Assembly (NCBI GenBank): GCA_013368315.1
Contig: JAACJM010000145.1
Location: 1 to 64,000, forward strand
Length of the DNA stretch: 64,000 nt
Origin: Tetrapyrgos nigripes
Lineage: Eukaryota > Basidiomycota > Agaricomycetes > Agaricales > Campanellaceae
Direction: 5' to 3'
Positions 32,808 to 43,398 of this stretch are shown here, one piece after another. The notes beneath the pieces were generated by a model. That model ran no database searches and was not told where the DNA came from. It saw only the letters and a program-made list of their open reading frames with translations. Every line of letters begins with the position of its first letter. Position 1 is the stretch's first letter. The position numbers and the translations under genes are program-made.

Positions 32808-35222
32808 ATGACCCAAGCTACGGATTCTTCTCGCAGTAGTCACCATTGTATATCCAAGAATGATATCATTGATGTGCATACAGTGGAGAGCATCCGAAGC
32901 CGTACAAGTGAACCATTCACCATGCCAGTTGAACTGGTAGATGAAAGTGGGAAAGCAGTTCAAGCGTCAACACTAGTGGACGACGGAGCAATGGCAGCAT
33001 GTATGGATGTCGAAGTGTACAACAACCTAAAGGGGAAGATAGGCGGATGGAACACGTCGACGAAAGTCATGCGCATGGCTAATGGACACATAGTGCCATC
33101 AGTCGCAAACTGGAGTGGAATAGTACGGGTAAAAGGCTTAGAAGCACCAGGGTCCTTCGAAGTCTTCGAGAGTAAAGGCAACTGGGACATATTATTCGGA
33201 AAACCGTTATTACAACGGTTCAAAGCAATCCATGAATATGAACATGACACCATCAAAGTGAAAGTAGGGAAGGAGTCGAGAACCATATTCAACACAGGAT
33301 TGGGAAAGAAAATAACGCTGGATAAACGTGTATGCACCATAACGATGGAAGAGGTGGAGGATGAAGAAGTTGAGGCCGAAAGTAGACGAGAAACGTTGAA
33401 AGGAGACCCCCAATGCACACCAATACTAGAGGAGGTGGAAAAGCCGAAGGGAGAAGAGGAGGAGAAACCGAAGAATAAGCCAGATGGCGACGCGCACAAT
33501 AAAAAGGGGGTATCTGTGAATGCGGATATCCCCTGGGACAGGGAAGTTCCTCAGTTGCTGTTCAGTGACGAGGACACGATACCCACTTACCATCCACAGG
33601 AAAAGAAACGAACATCATCGCCGTATTCATACGTGTTTGAAACTCCAAAAGAGCAAGAGAGGCGTAAACGACAAGAGTTGACAGAAAGATTGAAGCAGAG
33701 TCGAGAAGAGCAGAAAGCGGAGCGGAAGTGGAACCAGGAGAAGCATAGTAAGAGCGCAGGTAGACAACGGTATTGGTGGGGAAGAAAAGGATACACAAGA
33801 GGAGAGAGGAAGAAAGAATTCATTAGAAGCATCAAACACAGGAGAAAGTGTTCAAACTCACCGGGGGGAAGTAACACACCCCCCTCCAGGGGAGTTTCCG
33901 ATGCTAACTGCCCCAAAAACGAGAATGTTGCTGACCAAACCACACCAGTAAACGAAGACACACCGCACATATACCTCGTTGACCCAGGGGAAACCGTGGA
34001 CTACTCACCTGGATCTGAAGTAATACCCGAAGCCCTGGATGCAAATATGGTGAACGAATTACTATTCACCCGAAACGACGGCGACGAAGGAGCTTTCAAG
34101 CCAGAACGTGTGCAGGAGATATTGAAGCTGGTAAAAATTGGGAACGATTTGTCAGCAGCGGAACGACGGGAAGTAGAAGCATTGATCACAGAATTCGCAG
34201 ACTGTTTCGCACTCACAGTCAGCGAAGTACGACCAGTCAAAGGGGCAGTACATATGTTGAAAGTACCAGAAGGAGTGAAGATGCACACTAAAGTGGGCCA
34301 AAAACGCTTAACACCGCCACAAAGAGACTATCTACACGGAAAGCTAGATGAACTACTAGCTGCGGGCATCATCGAACATGTGAAACCCGACGATGTCAAG
34401 TGCGTCTCACCCACAACATTGGCAAAGAAAGCCCACGAAAAAGGAGGATTATCATTAGAAGAGCTACAACACTGTATTAATGACCAATGTGTAGCTGCCG
34501 GTCTGCCATCCCACTTCAACAATTTACCCCCGCGACCCGAACCAGACGAAACTCATGCACCAACCGAGGAGCCCACCAAATCACCGAAATGGAGAATCTG
34601 CCAAAATTTCGCTGAAGTCAACAAATACACAGAGATTGCGCCTATGCCACAGGGAGATATTAGAACTAAACAACAAGCCTTAAGTGGTCACAAGTACTTA
34701 TCATTTTTCGATTTCGCATCTGGCTTTTACGCCGTCGAAGTAGCACCGGAATCAAGACCATACACCGCATTTTATGTTGAAGGAAGGGGATATTTCTGGT
34801 ATATCCGGATGCCATTCGGCCTTACAGGAGCCCCATCAACCTTCGCACACCTAACGGGCGAAAACTTGGGAGATTTACTACGAGATGGCACCATAGAACT
34901 CTTTGTGGACGATGGGGGAGCTGCAGCGAATAACTTCGAAGAAATGATGGGGAAATTAAGGCGAATCTTCGAACGTGTTCGGGAAAGAGACCTATTACTA
35001 TCGGCAGCCAAATCCGAATTCTTCGTGTCAGAAGGCATCTTCGCAGGAGCCAAAGTCAGCGGTGAAGGTGTCACAACGGATCCAGCAAAACTCACAGCAA
35101 TAGTGGACTGGCCAGTACCAGAAGATGCCCTACACCTATCCTCATTCCTAGGATTAACAGGCCATTTCCGAGATCTAGTCAAGGGTATGCAAAGAAGGAG
35201 GGGCCATTACGAGATCTGCTGA
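32808..35222 (+). CDS. Ty3/gypsy pol, protease and reverse transcriptase part
   Basis: 804 codons, in a different frame from gag and starting 12 bases after its stop. Retropepsin-like region: STLVDDGAMAACMD (Asp-Asp-Gly in place of the common Asp-Ser/Thr-Gly) and WDILFGKPLLQRFKA. RT: YLSFFDFASGFYAVEVAPES, MPFGLTGAPSTFAHL, and the catalytic LFVDDGG box (FVDD, a variant of YxDD). The frame breaks at about 35187, after LTGHFRDLVKG, where one base appears to be missing; RNase H continues in the next frame. A long charged linker between protease and RT carries Lys/Glu repeats. Confidence 0.85.
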   Translation: MTQATDSSRSSHHCISKNDIIDVHTVESIRSRTSEPFTMPVELVDESGKAVQASTLVDDGAMAACMDVEVYNNLKGKIGGWNTSTKVMRMANGHIVPSVANWSGIVRVKGLEAPGSFEVFESKGNWDILFGKPLLQRFKAIHEYEHDTIKVKVGKESRTIFNTGLGKKITLDKRVCTITMEEVEDEEVEAESRRETLKGDPQCTPILEEVEKPKGEEEEKPKNKPDGDAHNKKGVSVNADIPWDREVPQLLFSDEDTIPTYHPQEKKRTSSPYSYVFETPKEQERRKRQELTERLKQSREEQKAERKWNQEKHSKSAGRQRYWWGRKGYTRGERKKEFIRSIKHRRKCSNSPGGSNTPPSRGVSDANCPKNENVADQTTPVNEDTPHIYLVDPGETVDYSPGSEVIPEALDANMVNELLFTRNDGDEGAFKPERVQEILKLVKIGNDLSAAERREVEALITEFADCFALTVSEVRPVKGAVHMLKVPEGVKMHTKVGQKRLTPPQRDYLHGKLDELLAAGIIEHVKPDDVKCVSPTTLAKKAHEKGGLSLEELQHCINDQCVAAGLPSHFNNLPPRPEPDETHAPTEEPTKSPKWRICQNFAEVNKYTEIAPMPQGDIRTKQQALSGHKYLSFFDFASGFYAVEVAPESRPYTAFYVEGRGYFWYIRMPFGLTGAPSTFAHLTGENLGDLLRDGTIELFVDDGGAAANNFEEMMGKLRRIFERVRERDLLLSAAKSEFFVSEGIFAGAKVSGEGVTTDPAKLTAIVDWPVPEDALHLSSFLGLTGHFRDLVKGMQRRRGHYEIC

Positions 35223-37266
35223 AGGAAGTCGAGGTACCTAAAGGATGCGGCAAAAGCACATGGAGAAACGCAATGTCAGCATACAAACTGAAGGATAAAT
35301 GGAAAGAAAAGCATGCGGAGGCGTTCTTGGCGTTAAAAGCGGCACTAACGTCGCAACCGGTATTGAAGGCTCCACAGTGGGATGGGTCTAACTTCATAGT
35401 TACATCAGACGGGTGCAAGGAAGGGTTCGCGGCGGTATTAGCACAGAGGATGAAAGTGAAAAGGCAAGATGGTACAATAACGGAAAAACGATTCCCCATT
35501 GCGTTCGCGTCCAAACGCACATCAACGTCGGAACGCCGCTATAAACCATTTTTACTCGAATTCGCAGCCCTCAAGTTCAGCTTGGACAAATTCTCTGATG
35601 TCATTTGGGGATTCCCAGTGGAGATCGAAACAGATTGCCAAGCACTACGAGACGTCCTCAATAACAAGGACCTCAACGCAGCCCATGCTCGATGGCGAGA
35701 CAGTATCATGTCATACTGCATTGCCGACGTAAGGCACATACCCGGAAGACTGAACGTAGTGGCTGACAGGTTAAGTAGGAAGTGGGAAGGAAAGCCGAGA
35801 GAAGACGGAGATGGAAGCGAGTGGACGGTTTCGGAAGACTGGGAAGTGAGCAAAGGGTTAGTGAACGATGTATGCCAGGTGCAAGAGCAAAGAAGCAAAT
35901 ACGAAGATATGAAGGAGAGGTTTAAAGACGAACGAATGTTTGTGGAAGTAATTGAGGCAATAGAAGGGTTACAAGTAACGGGATCATACAAAAGAAGGCG
36001 GAGAGCTAGGCACCGAGCAGAGGGGTACATGATAGATGATGAGAGTAGAAAGCTATGGAGAGTGGGAAGTTCCAAGAGCGTCAGGGCATGGACCAAGGTA
36101 GAATGCGTATCATGGAAAGAGGCAGTGGTAATGGTGAGGGAAGAGCATGAACGAGGAGGACACTTCGGGAGAGACCTAGTCAAGATTGCGTTGCTTGACA
36201 AGGTGTGGTGCCCGGGACTAGACAAAGCAATCGTGGAAGGAATCAAAGGATGTGGACGATGTGCGAATTTTGGCGCGTCCCACCTAAATTCACTATTAGA
36301 ACCAATAACACGACGGCACCCCTTCGAATTGCTAGCAGGGGATTATTTGTCAATGGCAAAAGGAAAGGGAGGCTGGAACCAACTCGGGGTGTACATAGAC
36401 GGATTCTCACAACACGTCTGGGTTTATAGGTTCAAAAAGAAGGGCTCGGCGAAAACAACACTAGAAAGCTTGGAGAGATATGTCGACTATACACAAAACC
36501 AGACACTTTCATGTCAGATAACGGGTCGCATTTCAAGAACCAAGAGGTAGCAGACTTCTGCGCGAAACACAGTATCAAACAAAGGTTTACACCAGCCTAC
36601 TCGGCCTGGGTCAACGGCCTCGTAGAAGGCACTAACAAGCTCCTACTACATGTTTTGAAGCGCCTAATAGCCCCAGACCTCAACGTAGACTCCGAGCAGT
36701 TCAAAAGCATGTCCTGGGAATCATTACCAGAATGTTGGCCGGAGTACTTAAACGAAGCAGTCGAAATGCTCAACAACAGAACACTGCCAGCTTTAAATTA
36801 CTCCCCAAAGGAACTACTACTTGGTATTGCCATAAATACACCAACAACCCCCTTCGAAACAGCAACAACAACGGTAACCACAAGCGACGTTACAATCAAC
36901 GCAGCTTATGTCGAACAACAGCACATTGATGGATACGAAAATATAGTACGCCATGCAGCCAAAAGGAAGTTGATATTTGATAGGGCAGTAAAGAAGCAAA
37001 CGAGAAGAGAAGTAGTATTCAAAGTAGGAGACCTGGTACAGATCAAAAGAGGGGACCTATTCAACACATTCAAAACTGAATGCAAACTAGCGCCAATGTG
37101 GTCAAAACCACACAGGGTAGTGGGAAAGAACGTGAATTCATATAGAGTGGAGACGATGAGCGGAGTTAAAGTTGAAGGAGAAGTACACGCCAGGAGACTG
37201 AGACTATTTGCAGAGGTAGTGAGCGAAGAAGAGGATTCGGAGTGGGTCGACATAGAGGAAGAGTAG
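35187..37266 (+). CDS. Ty3/gypsy pol, RNase H and integrase part (frameshifted)
   Basis: RNase H: FIVTSDGCKEGFAAVLAQ, LLEFAALKFSLD, EIETDCQALRDVL and HIPGRLNVVADRLSR. Integrase: the zinc-binding HERGGHFGRDLVKIALLDKV ... GCGRCANF, first catalytic Asp in LLAGDYLSMAKG, second in MSDNGSHF, and Glu in NGLVEGTNKLL. The C-terminal end (KVGDLVQIKRGD) resembles the GPY/F module. The frame starting at 35273 ends at 36550, and the next starts at 36511, so one indel near 36510 separates the first and second catalytic Asp. With the break at 35187, this copy likely cannot make full pol unless these are sequence errors. Confidence 0.85.
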
Positions 37267-37325
37267 AAGACAAGGAAGCCCCAGTAGGCGACGAGGACGT
37301 CGCCATTTTTTTTGGAGGGGGCACA

Positions 37326-37468
37326 TGGAGTAGGGCATTCTGTGAGGTCTAAGCGTTATTTGTACATGTTTGGCAATAGCTTTAGGGGTAGTCAGGCCTT
37401 GTAGCGGTAGTTAGGAGGACAACGAGACAACCATATCACCATCGCAATCCTCACAGATAGCATCTTCA
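37326..37468 (+). repeat. 3' LTR (143 bases)
   Basis: Identical to 31097-31239. Followed by GCGT (target duplication) and then P450 coding sequence. Confidence 0.95.
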
Positions 37469-38867
37469 GCGTCAAGCCAGGGAGTGGAATAAGGATATGT
37501 CTGCGATGGCGGTTGTCCCTCTGGAATTTGTCAAGGATGCTATGGTGAATACCTTCCGCCTTCGGATGCGTTGGTTAGTTGGCTGCCTATTTTGCTAATC
37601 TTTGTATCATATCTAGGCCAAAGGTGACTTTATCCCTTCGGTCGCTAGCCGCTCTCTGGAGAAACTGGCTTCCGAACCCTCACAGCGTCAGCTTGAAGCC
37701 GAGAAAGTTTTACAAGCTGTCCTAACGACGATGTATTCAGGCAAGACCTTGATTCATCCTTGACCATTTGGATATAACTTACAAAGGGACTGGTATACGC
37801 AGGTGGTGCTGACTCGGTCTGTATTTTTTATTTAGCCCCTGAGGTGGGAACTCACCCTCTTTCTTTCTTCTGTAGACCGCCCCCACTCTAGGAACATTCA
37901 TTCATGGATTAGTCAAGAATCCCGACGCTATGAGAAAAGGGCAGATAGCTGTTGACGAAAGGACCGGAGGGGGGCGTCTTGCCGATTTCTCAGATTTTGG
38001 TTCCATTCCCTATGTGGATGCGCTTTTGAGGGAGACCCTACGGTGGATACCACTCACACCTTTGAGTAAGTTATCTTATCTGCTCATGTCGGATTCCCAA
38101 GTTGATATACTTCTGAACGATAGGCGTGCCTCATAGGAGTGTCGAAGATGACGAATACAACGGGTATTACATTCCTGGAGGTGCTACTGTAGTTGGGAAT
38201 GGCTGGTGAGTGACCATTGAGGAAGAGTAATCTATCGCGCTGGAGTTGATGGTAATCCCACCAGAGCAATGCTTCACGACGAGTCTGTATACGGACCAAA
38301 TCCACATATATTTAACCCAGAACGCTTTCTACAAGAAGACGGCTCTCTTGACCCAAATGTCCCCTTTCCAAACCCAGCATTTGGATTTGGCCGTAGACTT
38401 TGCGCTGGTACAGATTTAGCGATTTCAGCCATGTGGATGGCGATAGCGTGCATCCTAGCATGCTTTGATGTAACACAAGTTGTAGACGAGAACGGGAATG
38501 AGATTGAACCTAATGTGGAGTACACTTTAGATTTTATGTGGTAAGGATGAAGCCTACTGATTAACTGATGGACGGAAATTGACGACAGACTTTTCTACAG
38601 CAATCCACTGCCCTTCAAATGTAGCATTAAACCGCGTTCCTACGGAGCAGAACAGATGATACGTAGCGCGAAGGATCTAAGTTCTCTGTAATACTATTCT
38701 GCTCCTACCTTTTTCGCGTTTGTATTCTTTATCTCAGGCTGGCAACACAATTTCATCTGTCTTATCTACGTACCTAGAGAGAAAATTGCGCAAACTATGC
38801 CACTACGGGCAGTCGTCGACCGGGTACATGGCTGACCCTAGACATTACCAAAAATAGCAACTGCGCA

Positions 38868-40436
38868 ATGTCTCTTCCACTCAACGGCGGCCACAACGTA
38901 CGTCTCCTCCTCCTCCTCGCCTCTGACCCATCCAACCCTCTTCTGTAGATTCCCACCATTGCCTTCGGCACGACGTCACTACCTACGTCCAACTCGCCCT
39001 CGAGTCCGGTTTCTCCCATCTCGACACCGCAGCGTTCTACGAAACCGAACCATTCGTCGGGCGCGCAATCAAAGAAAGCGGGCTTGCCAGAAAAGACTTG
39101 TTCCTTACCACCAAATGCGGGTTGATGATCCCTCTACGCAAGTCTGGAGAAATTGGGAGTAGAGTATCTGGATTTGTTCCTTGTACATAATCATTTTTTC
39201 GTCCCGGATATCAAGGAGGCTTGGAAGGAGATGGAGAGGCTCAAGGAGGAGAGGTTGACGAGGAGTATTGGGGTATCAAATTACGAGGTCAAGCATCTCA
39301 AACAGACGATGCGGGTAACGAAAGTCAAGCCTGCGGTTAACCAGATTTCTCTGAATCCTTACAACTATGCGGAGATGAAGCCTATTATCGACTATTGTCA
39401 GGAGAATGGGATTGTGGTTGAAGCATATAGCAGTCTTGGGTGCGTAGCCCCCACTCCTTCCCTTTGGTTGCGCTGATAAGGACGCATACAGACCGATAAC
39501 TACCTACCCAGGCAGGTCCAGTTGATATTCCCATCACAGCTGCTGCGTTGAGGCTGGGTATTACCCCCACTCAGGTTATCTTTCTGTGGGTGAGGGCGAA
39601 GGGTGCTGTGATTGTAACGTGTGTCCCACCTTCTCTCTGTTTTTGTTCCTGTCTGACACTGCACAGAACAACGTCCAGTAAGGACCGTATGAAGGAATAT
39701 CTTGCAGTGAATGATTTACGTGCTGATTTACGTGCGTCGTCTTTTGTTTTTCTTGCTAATCGTCGCGGACGCGTTGACTTCCCCCCTAAACCCCCCCCCC
39801 CCCCCTTCCACATCATATCTTCATTTTGTCCTCCATCATCATCACCTCTCGTTATCACTCTCACTGACACACCACACTGGCTTCCTTTCTTCCCAATGCC
39901 ATCGTCTCATCTTCCTGTCCCTCTCTGTGCTACACTCATTGACACGCTCCATACATTCAACGTACTCAATATCTTCATCCTCTCCCATGCCCCCGTCTTC
40001 CCGTCTTCCTCTTCCTTTTGTCCCCATTACCCACTGACAGCCTCCACAAGTCTTAACACACGAAGAAATCGCCGCTATTGATCATGCTGGGGCTAATGGA
40101 CCTCCTCCCGGTCCTTCTTCCCAATTGGAGTCCACCTCGTTCCTGTCGTCGTCGTCGTCGTTCCACCTCTCCCCCCTCTCGCGCATTTCATCGTCGTTGT
40201 CTTCGTGGTCGTCGTCCCCTCCCAAAGACGCAGGTGTGGATTTGGACGTAGAAAAATCACCGTTAGTAACGACACCGACAACGGCAACGCTAACAACAAC
40301 AACAACAACAACAACACCAACGCGCTATCGCCATCCCCCCACTAAACTAACTCTCGTCGGCGTCATCAGCATCTTACTAGTCTCCATAACCTTTATACTC
40401 GGAATCGTACTCGTGTTGATGGGGTTACTCTGTTAA
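38868..40436 (+). pseudogene. AKR2: aldo-keto reductase copy, broken
   Basis: Same exon layout as AKR1, with exon 1 from ATG 38868 (MSLPLNGGHN). Lesions compared with AKR1: a 22-base deletion after GCCTTCGGCAC (near 38971), a 14-base deletion after CGCAAGTCT (near 39146), one extra base in the CAGGCAGGTCC region (near 39512), and an extra T just before the last-exon helix (near 40055). Between the deletions the frame is lost, removing the SKWKWHD region and the active-site context. The AKR core after 39153 is otherwise readable ([20 protein letters not shown]) and the C-terminal anchor (LVSITFILGIVLVLMGLLC) is intact. It faces HET3. Confidence 0.8.
39791..39808. repeat. Poly-C run in AKR2 intron
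   Basis: About 17 consecutive C bases after CCCCCCTAAA. A likely length-variable and error-prone site. Confidence 0.8.
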
Positions 40437-40815
40437 GCTTTGGTATCCTTGTTGGTATCGTCGTTGGTGTAATATACAGTAGATTTGGATTTGGATTTGG
40501 ATTTCCTGCGTGTACTGTGTTGTGTGGGATGGGGTGGGGACCGGTGGGGAAAGGAGAGGAATCAATTATCAGAGGATATGAGGAGAGGAGAGGAGAGCTG
40601 ATGTGAGCCTTGAGAAGGTGAGAATGCGAGGAGGTTTACAGTAATGCATAATGCATATGTATTGAAATAATGGATTTCCTACTACATACTATAATGTATA
40701 CTATGCACACCTTTCTACTCTAGCTTGTCGGAGCCAACTGTCGTGGAAAATACCTGTTTCCTTCTTTCCTCTTTTCATCCCTCCTGCAAGCCTATGACGA
40801 AAGCTGATTGGATAT

Positions 40816-42809
40816 TCACTCTAGGTGAAGCAAATGTGTTCCAAGCTGTAGACTGGACCTCTCTTGGACTGAAGCAACCAGTCCATCTCCGTAAGACCAA
40901 ATAACTATTTGCGTCAGCCCTCGTTTACCGGCCCTTGACCGATCGATATAGGATTGATACACTTGTTCCGCAGTTCCCGGGCCAACAATGACCTTTGTCC
41001 AAGCTGTCCCTGATGAGGGGCCCAGGAGACCAATGGCAACATGAGAGGAGGATATACCAGGTATCCTGTATGTAAGAATGTGGAAGGGAGGCACAGTATC
41101 ACCATCATCTGGAGGAGACATAGGAATATATGCCATATCTTGGAACGTCTTTGTATAGAAATCGGAGGGATAGACTCCTATTAGCTGACCATTCAAGCCT
41201 CCACTACCAACTTTGGATGGTACGATAAAACCTGAACGTGGAGGTTGCAAGGTCTGTGTCCAAAAGTCAATTTCGAGACTGTCTTGGTCTATAAAATCAA
41301 TTTCGAGACGTTGGTCGCCTAACCGACCTGTCACCTCGCAGTGAACAGATATAGCACCACTGTCCGAGCGCACCACTGTTCCATCATCTAGTAGAGAAGG
41401 ATCGGTAAAAAGGGAAGTTTCCTTGAAGGGTTGGTCACCAAGGTGCAGGACATAGTAAGGAAGACTGATGTGCCAAAGATGAATGGTGAAGGCCTCTTTG
41501 GTAACTTGAGTTTTATAGGTCAACCTATAACCGGATGATTGCCATGGTTTTGGTTGAACCGAAACTCTGTTTGGATCAGGGGAATAAACGACAGGAGATG
41601 ATATGGTGTTGGTGAAAAGGAAGTGCCGAGCAGAGGGAAGGAGGTCGACATGACACATCCCTGCAGAACTGTAACGAGGTCTGTTGTCAAATCGCGACAT
41701 CCGGGTAACACGATTTTCCCTGACAGTAAGCTCCTGAATATTCTTGAGCGCGGGCTGGAGTGTAGGTCTGAAGACCAACTGATCTGGATAACACCGGGCG
41801 TATTGGTGCCGACTCGTCTTTCGGAGATAGAACGATAAAAAACTACCGTCTCTCTCGGTCTGACAGAGTAGGGATGCAAGAAAGACATCGTCACCGCAAC
41901 TGGAGTCGTCAGTGGTTTCGAGAGGAAGATGGATGCGAAGGCCGTTGTTGCCAAACGAATACGACGATCGGTCTCCGATGCAATCTGACTCGCTAGCCTT
42001 CACTTCACCAGACATCCTGAATTCGTAAGGCGACTTGGCCAATAATCCCCTGTGTTCATCGCGGTCGGATGATGCGGCAACCCAGGCAAAAATGCTCCGA
42101 TCATCAGATATTTTGATGATCTCCTGCTGAAGCCGCATAAATGCCTTTGGACCACCTTCCCCGTAGATTGGCGGCATGCTGACCCCAAACATCCCCATCA
42201 AGCTATAGGCTTGGTCTTCTGCCCTCGTCGTCTCCCGCGAAGCCGCCCATGACATCCTCTGAGCAACACTGTATCTGTTGATATCCCGACCTTCAAAGAC
42301 CTCCACCGGAATGGATGTGATTGCAGAGACCACATCGCGCAAGGTCCACCTGGTCCCAATCCTAACCCAATCTTTGTCCAAGAATACGACATAATCGGGT
42401 GCAAGCAGCTCCTGCAATGTCCATCCCCTTTTGAACCATCTACTATCTTTGAACATAGACTTGGGATTTCGAGGGTGAAACTCGATGGAAACATCGCATA
42501 GGTAGACGTAGCAGACCGCGGCATCCTCGTAGTACTGGTACATCGAATTGATTGCCTCTGAAAGCTCAGCACTGCTTTCCTTGTTGATGCAGCACGAGTC
42601 AATCCAGATCCACTCGAAGTCGTAATTCCTAGCTCGCGCACATGCATTCCAAACTTTGACGAAACCGGCTTTAAGTCTCGCAGTTTCGAGATTCTGGATG
42701 TCCTGGAAAGTGACCTCTTCCTTCTCCCAGGTATGAGATAGAATTGCATACCGCGGATATCGGCGTAAAACTCCGCGAGTTTGAGGGTTTTCGTATTCAA
42801 GAGACGCAT
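40816..42809 (-). pseudogene. HET3: HET-domain protein with a 1-base deletion at codon ~19
   Basis: By homology the start is MRLLNTKTLKLAEFYADI at 42809. The sequence then reads CCGCGGATATCGG where HET4 has CCGCGGGATATCGG, a one-base deletion that throws the normal start out of frame. The rest of the frame is open to 40816 and carries YAILSHTW, WIDSCCINK and RGWTLQELLAP plus the full C-terminal region ending SLQLGTHLLHLE. A 699-codon frame starting at 42915 exists only because the shifted frame reads back through the 5' leader; translation from there would need a different start codon. It faces AKR2 with about 380 bases between. Confidence 0.75.
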
Positions 42810-43398
42810 GAGATAGAGTTATTGAGACTACAAAGGCAAGGGTCAGACAAGACTGTGAGGATAAGGCATTACGACGTACACTGTGGAAAGGAAAGAGAAG
42901 CTGTTGTCCGGCCATGCGTGGACTGTCAGGCTTTTATGCATGGGACGACTGAGGGCACCAATAGTAAATTAAATAAAAGCATCAACAACAGCTTTACCGC
43001 GTGTCACTATCCAAACCATATTTACCAACTGGCGAGTCTTCTTCAAGGCGATGAGCTATGGACATGTGCTTGGTTGACGCCAGTAGAGCCGCTGACAGGA
43101 GAGTGCTTGACCACAACGCGTCACAGTCGTTACGGACGAACGGTACTTATTTGTGCAAAGGAACCGCCATACTCACAGGCCTGACCCAGATCCCCTTAAT
43201 TCTTCCCACCCACTTTTTCAGCCTTTGAAATCTACAGTCTCAAAAGATGACTTTGAGACCGCTTTGAGGGCTCGTTGGCAGTTGCTGAGGAAAAGTGACT
43301 CGTTTCCCAAGAGTTTCCATTCAGGAAGTTCGCCTTCATAGGCAACTTTATTAATATCTTATAAGTAAATGTGTCCTAAAGACTGTAAAACTCGTCTG
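42810..43398 (-). promoter_or_regulatory. HET3 5' flank, shared with HET4
   Basis: Collinear with 53261-53830, including the TATA-like box, TTTACCAACTGG and CGCTGACAGGAGAGTGCT, and a coding-like fragment at 43180-43340 (KDDFETALRARWQLLRK) whose homologue in the HET4 flank is also present. Homology stops around TGTAAAACTC. Confidence 0.6.

Larger units (their letters stand above)
31097..37468 (+). mobile_element. Ty3/gypsy LTR retrotransposon, 6372 bases
   Basis: Two identical 143-base LTRs (TGGAGTAGGGCATTCTGTGA ... AGATAGCATCTTCA) bound the element, with the 4-base target duplication GCGT at 31093-31096 and 37469-37472. The internal order gag, protease, RT, RNase H, integrase defines Ty3/gypsy. 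A purine-rich GGAGGGGGCACA precedes the 3' LTR. The element lies in the sense direction of the P450 gene it interrupts. Pol is interrupted by two frame breaks (near 35187 and 36510). Confidence 0.95.
30114..38691 (+). pseudogene. Cytochrome P450, exon 5 split by a Ty3/gypsy insertion
   Basis: Exons 30114-30303, 30368-30476, 30612-30664, 30714-30849, 30904-31096 joined to 37473-37544, 37617-37740, 37803-37816, 37876-38065, 38124-38205, 38265-38540 and 38601-38691 total 1530 bases in one frame. N-terminal membrane segment (HYAADLLALLVFGFIVNRVS), PPGPPGYPIIGN hinge, GGADS I-helix motif, LLRETLRW (ExxR), and the heme loop FGFGRRLCAG with its Cys ligand. It is a microsomal monooxygenase of the multi-exon Agaricomycete type; the substrate is unknown. 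The retroelement sits between GFKR and QAREW, with GCGT duplicated. The junction of exons 9 and 10 reads TGA where the family has Trp (TGG), a possible second lesion. The intron after exon 6 starts GCAAGA, a GC-AG intron. Confidence 0.85.

Noticed and set aside
40816..42915. 699-residue HET3 from the start at 42915
   Set aside because: The N-terminal ~50 residues are the shared 5' leader read in a frame created by the one-base deletion; the paralogues start at MRLL.
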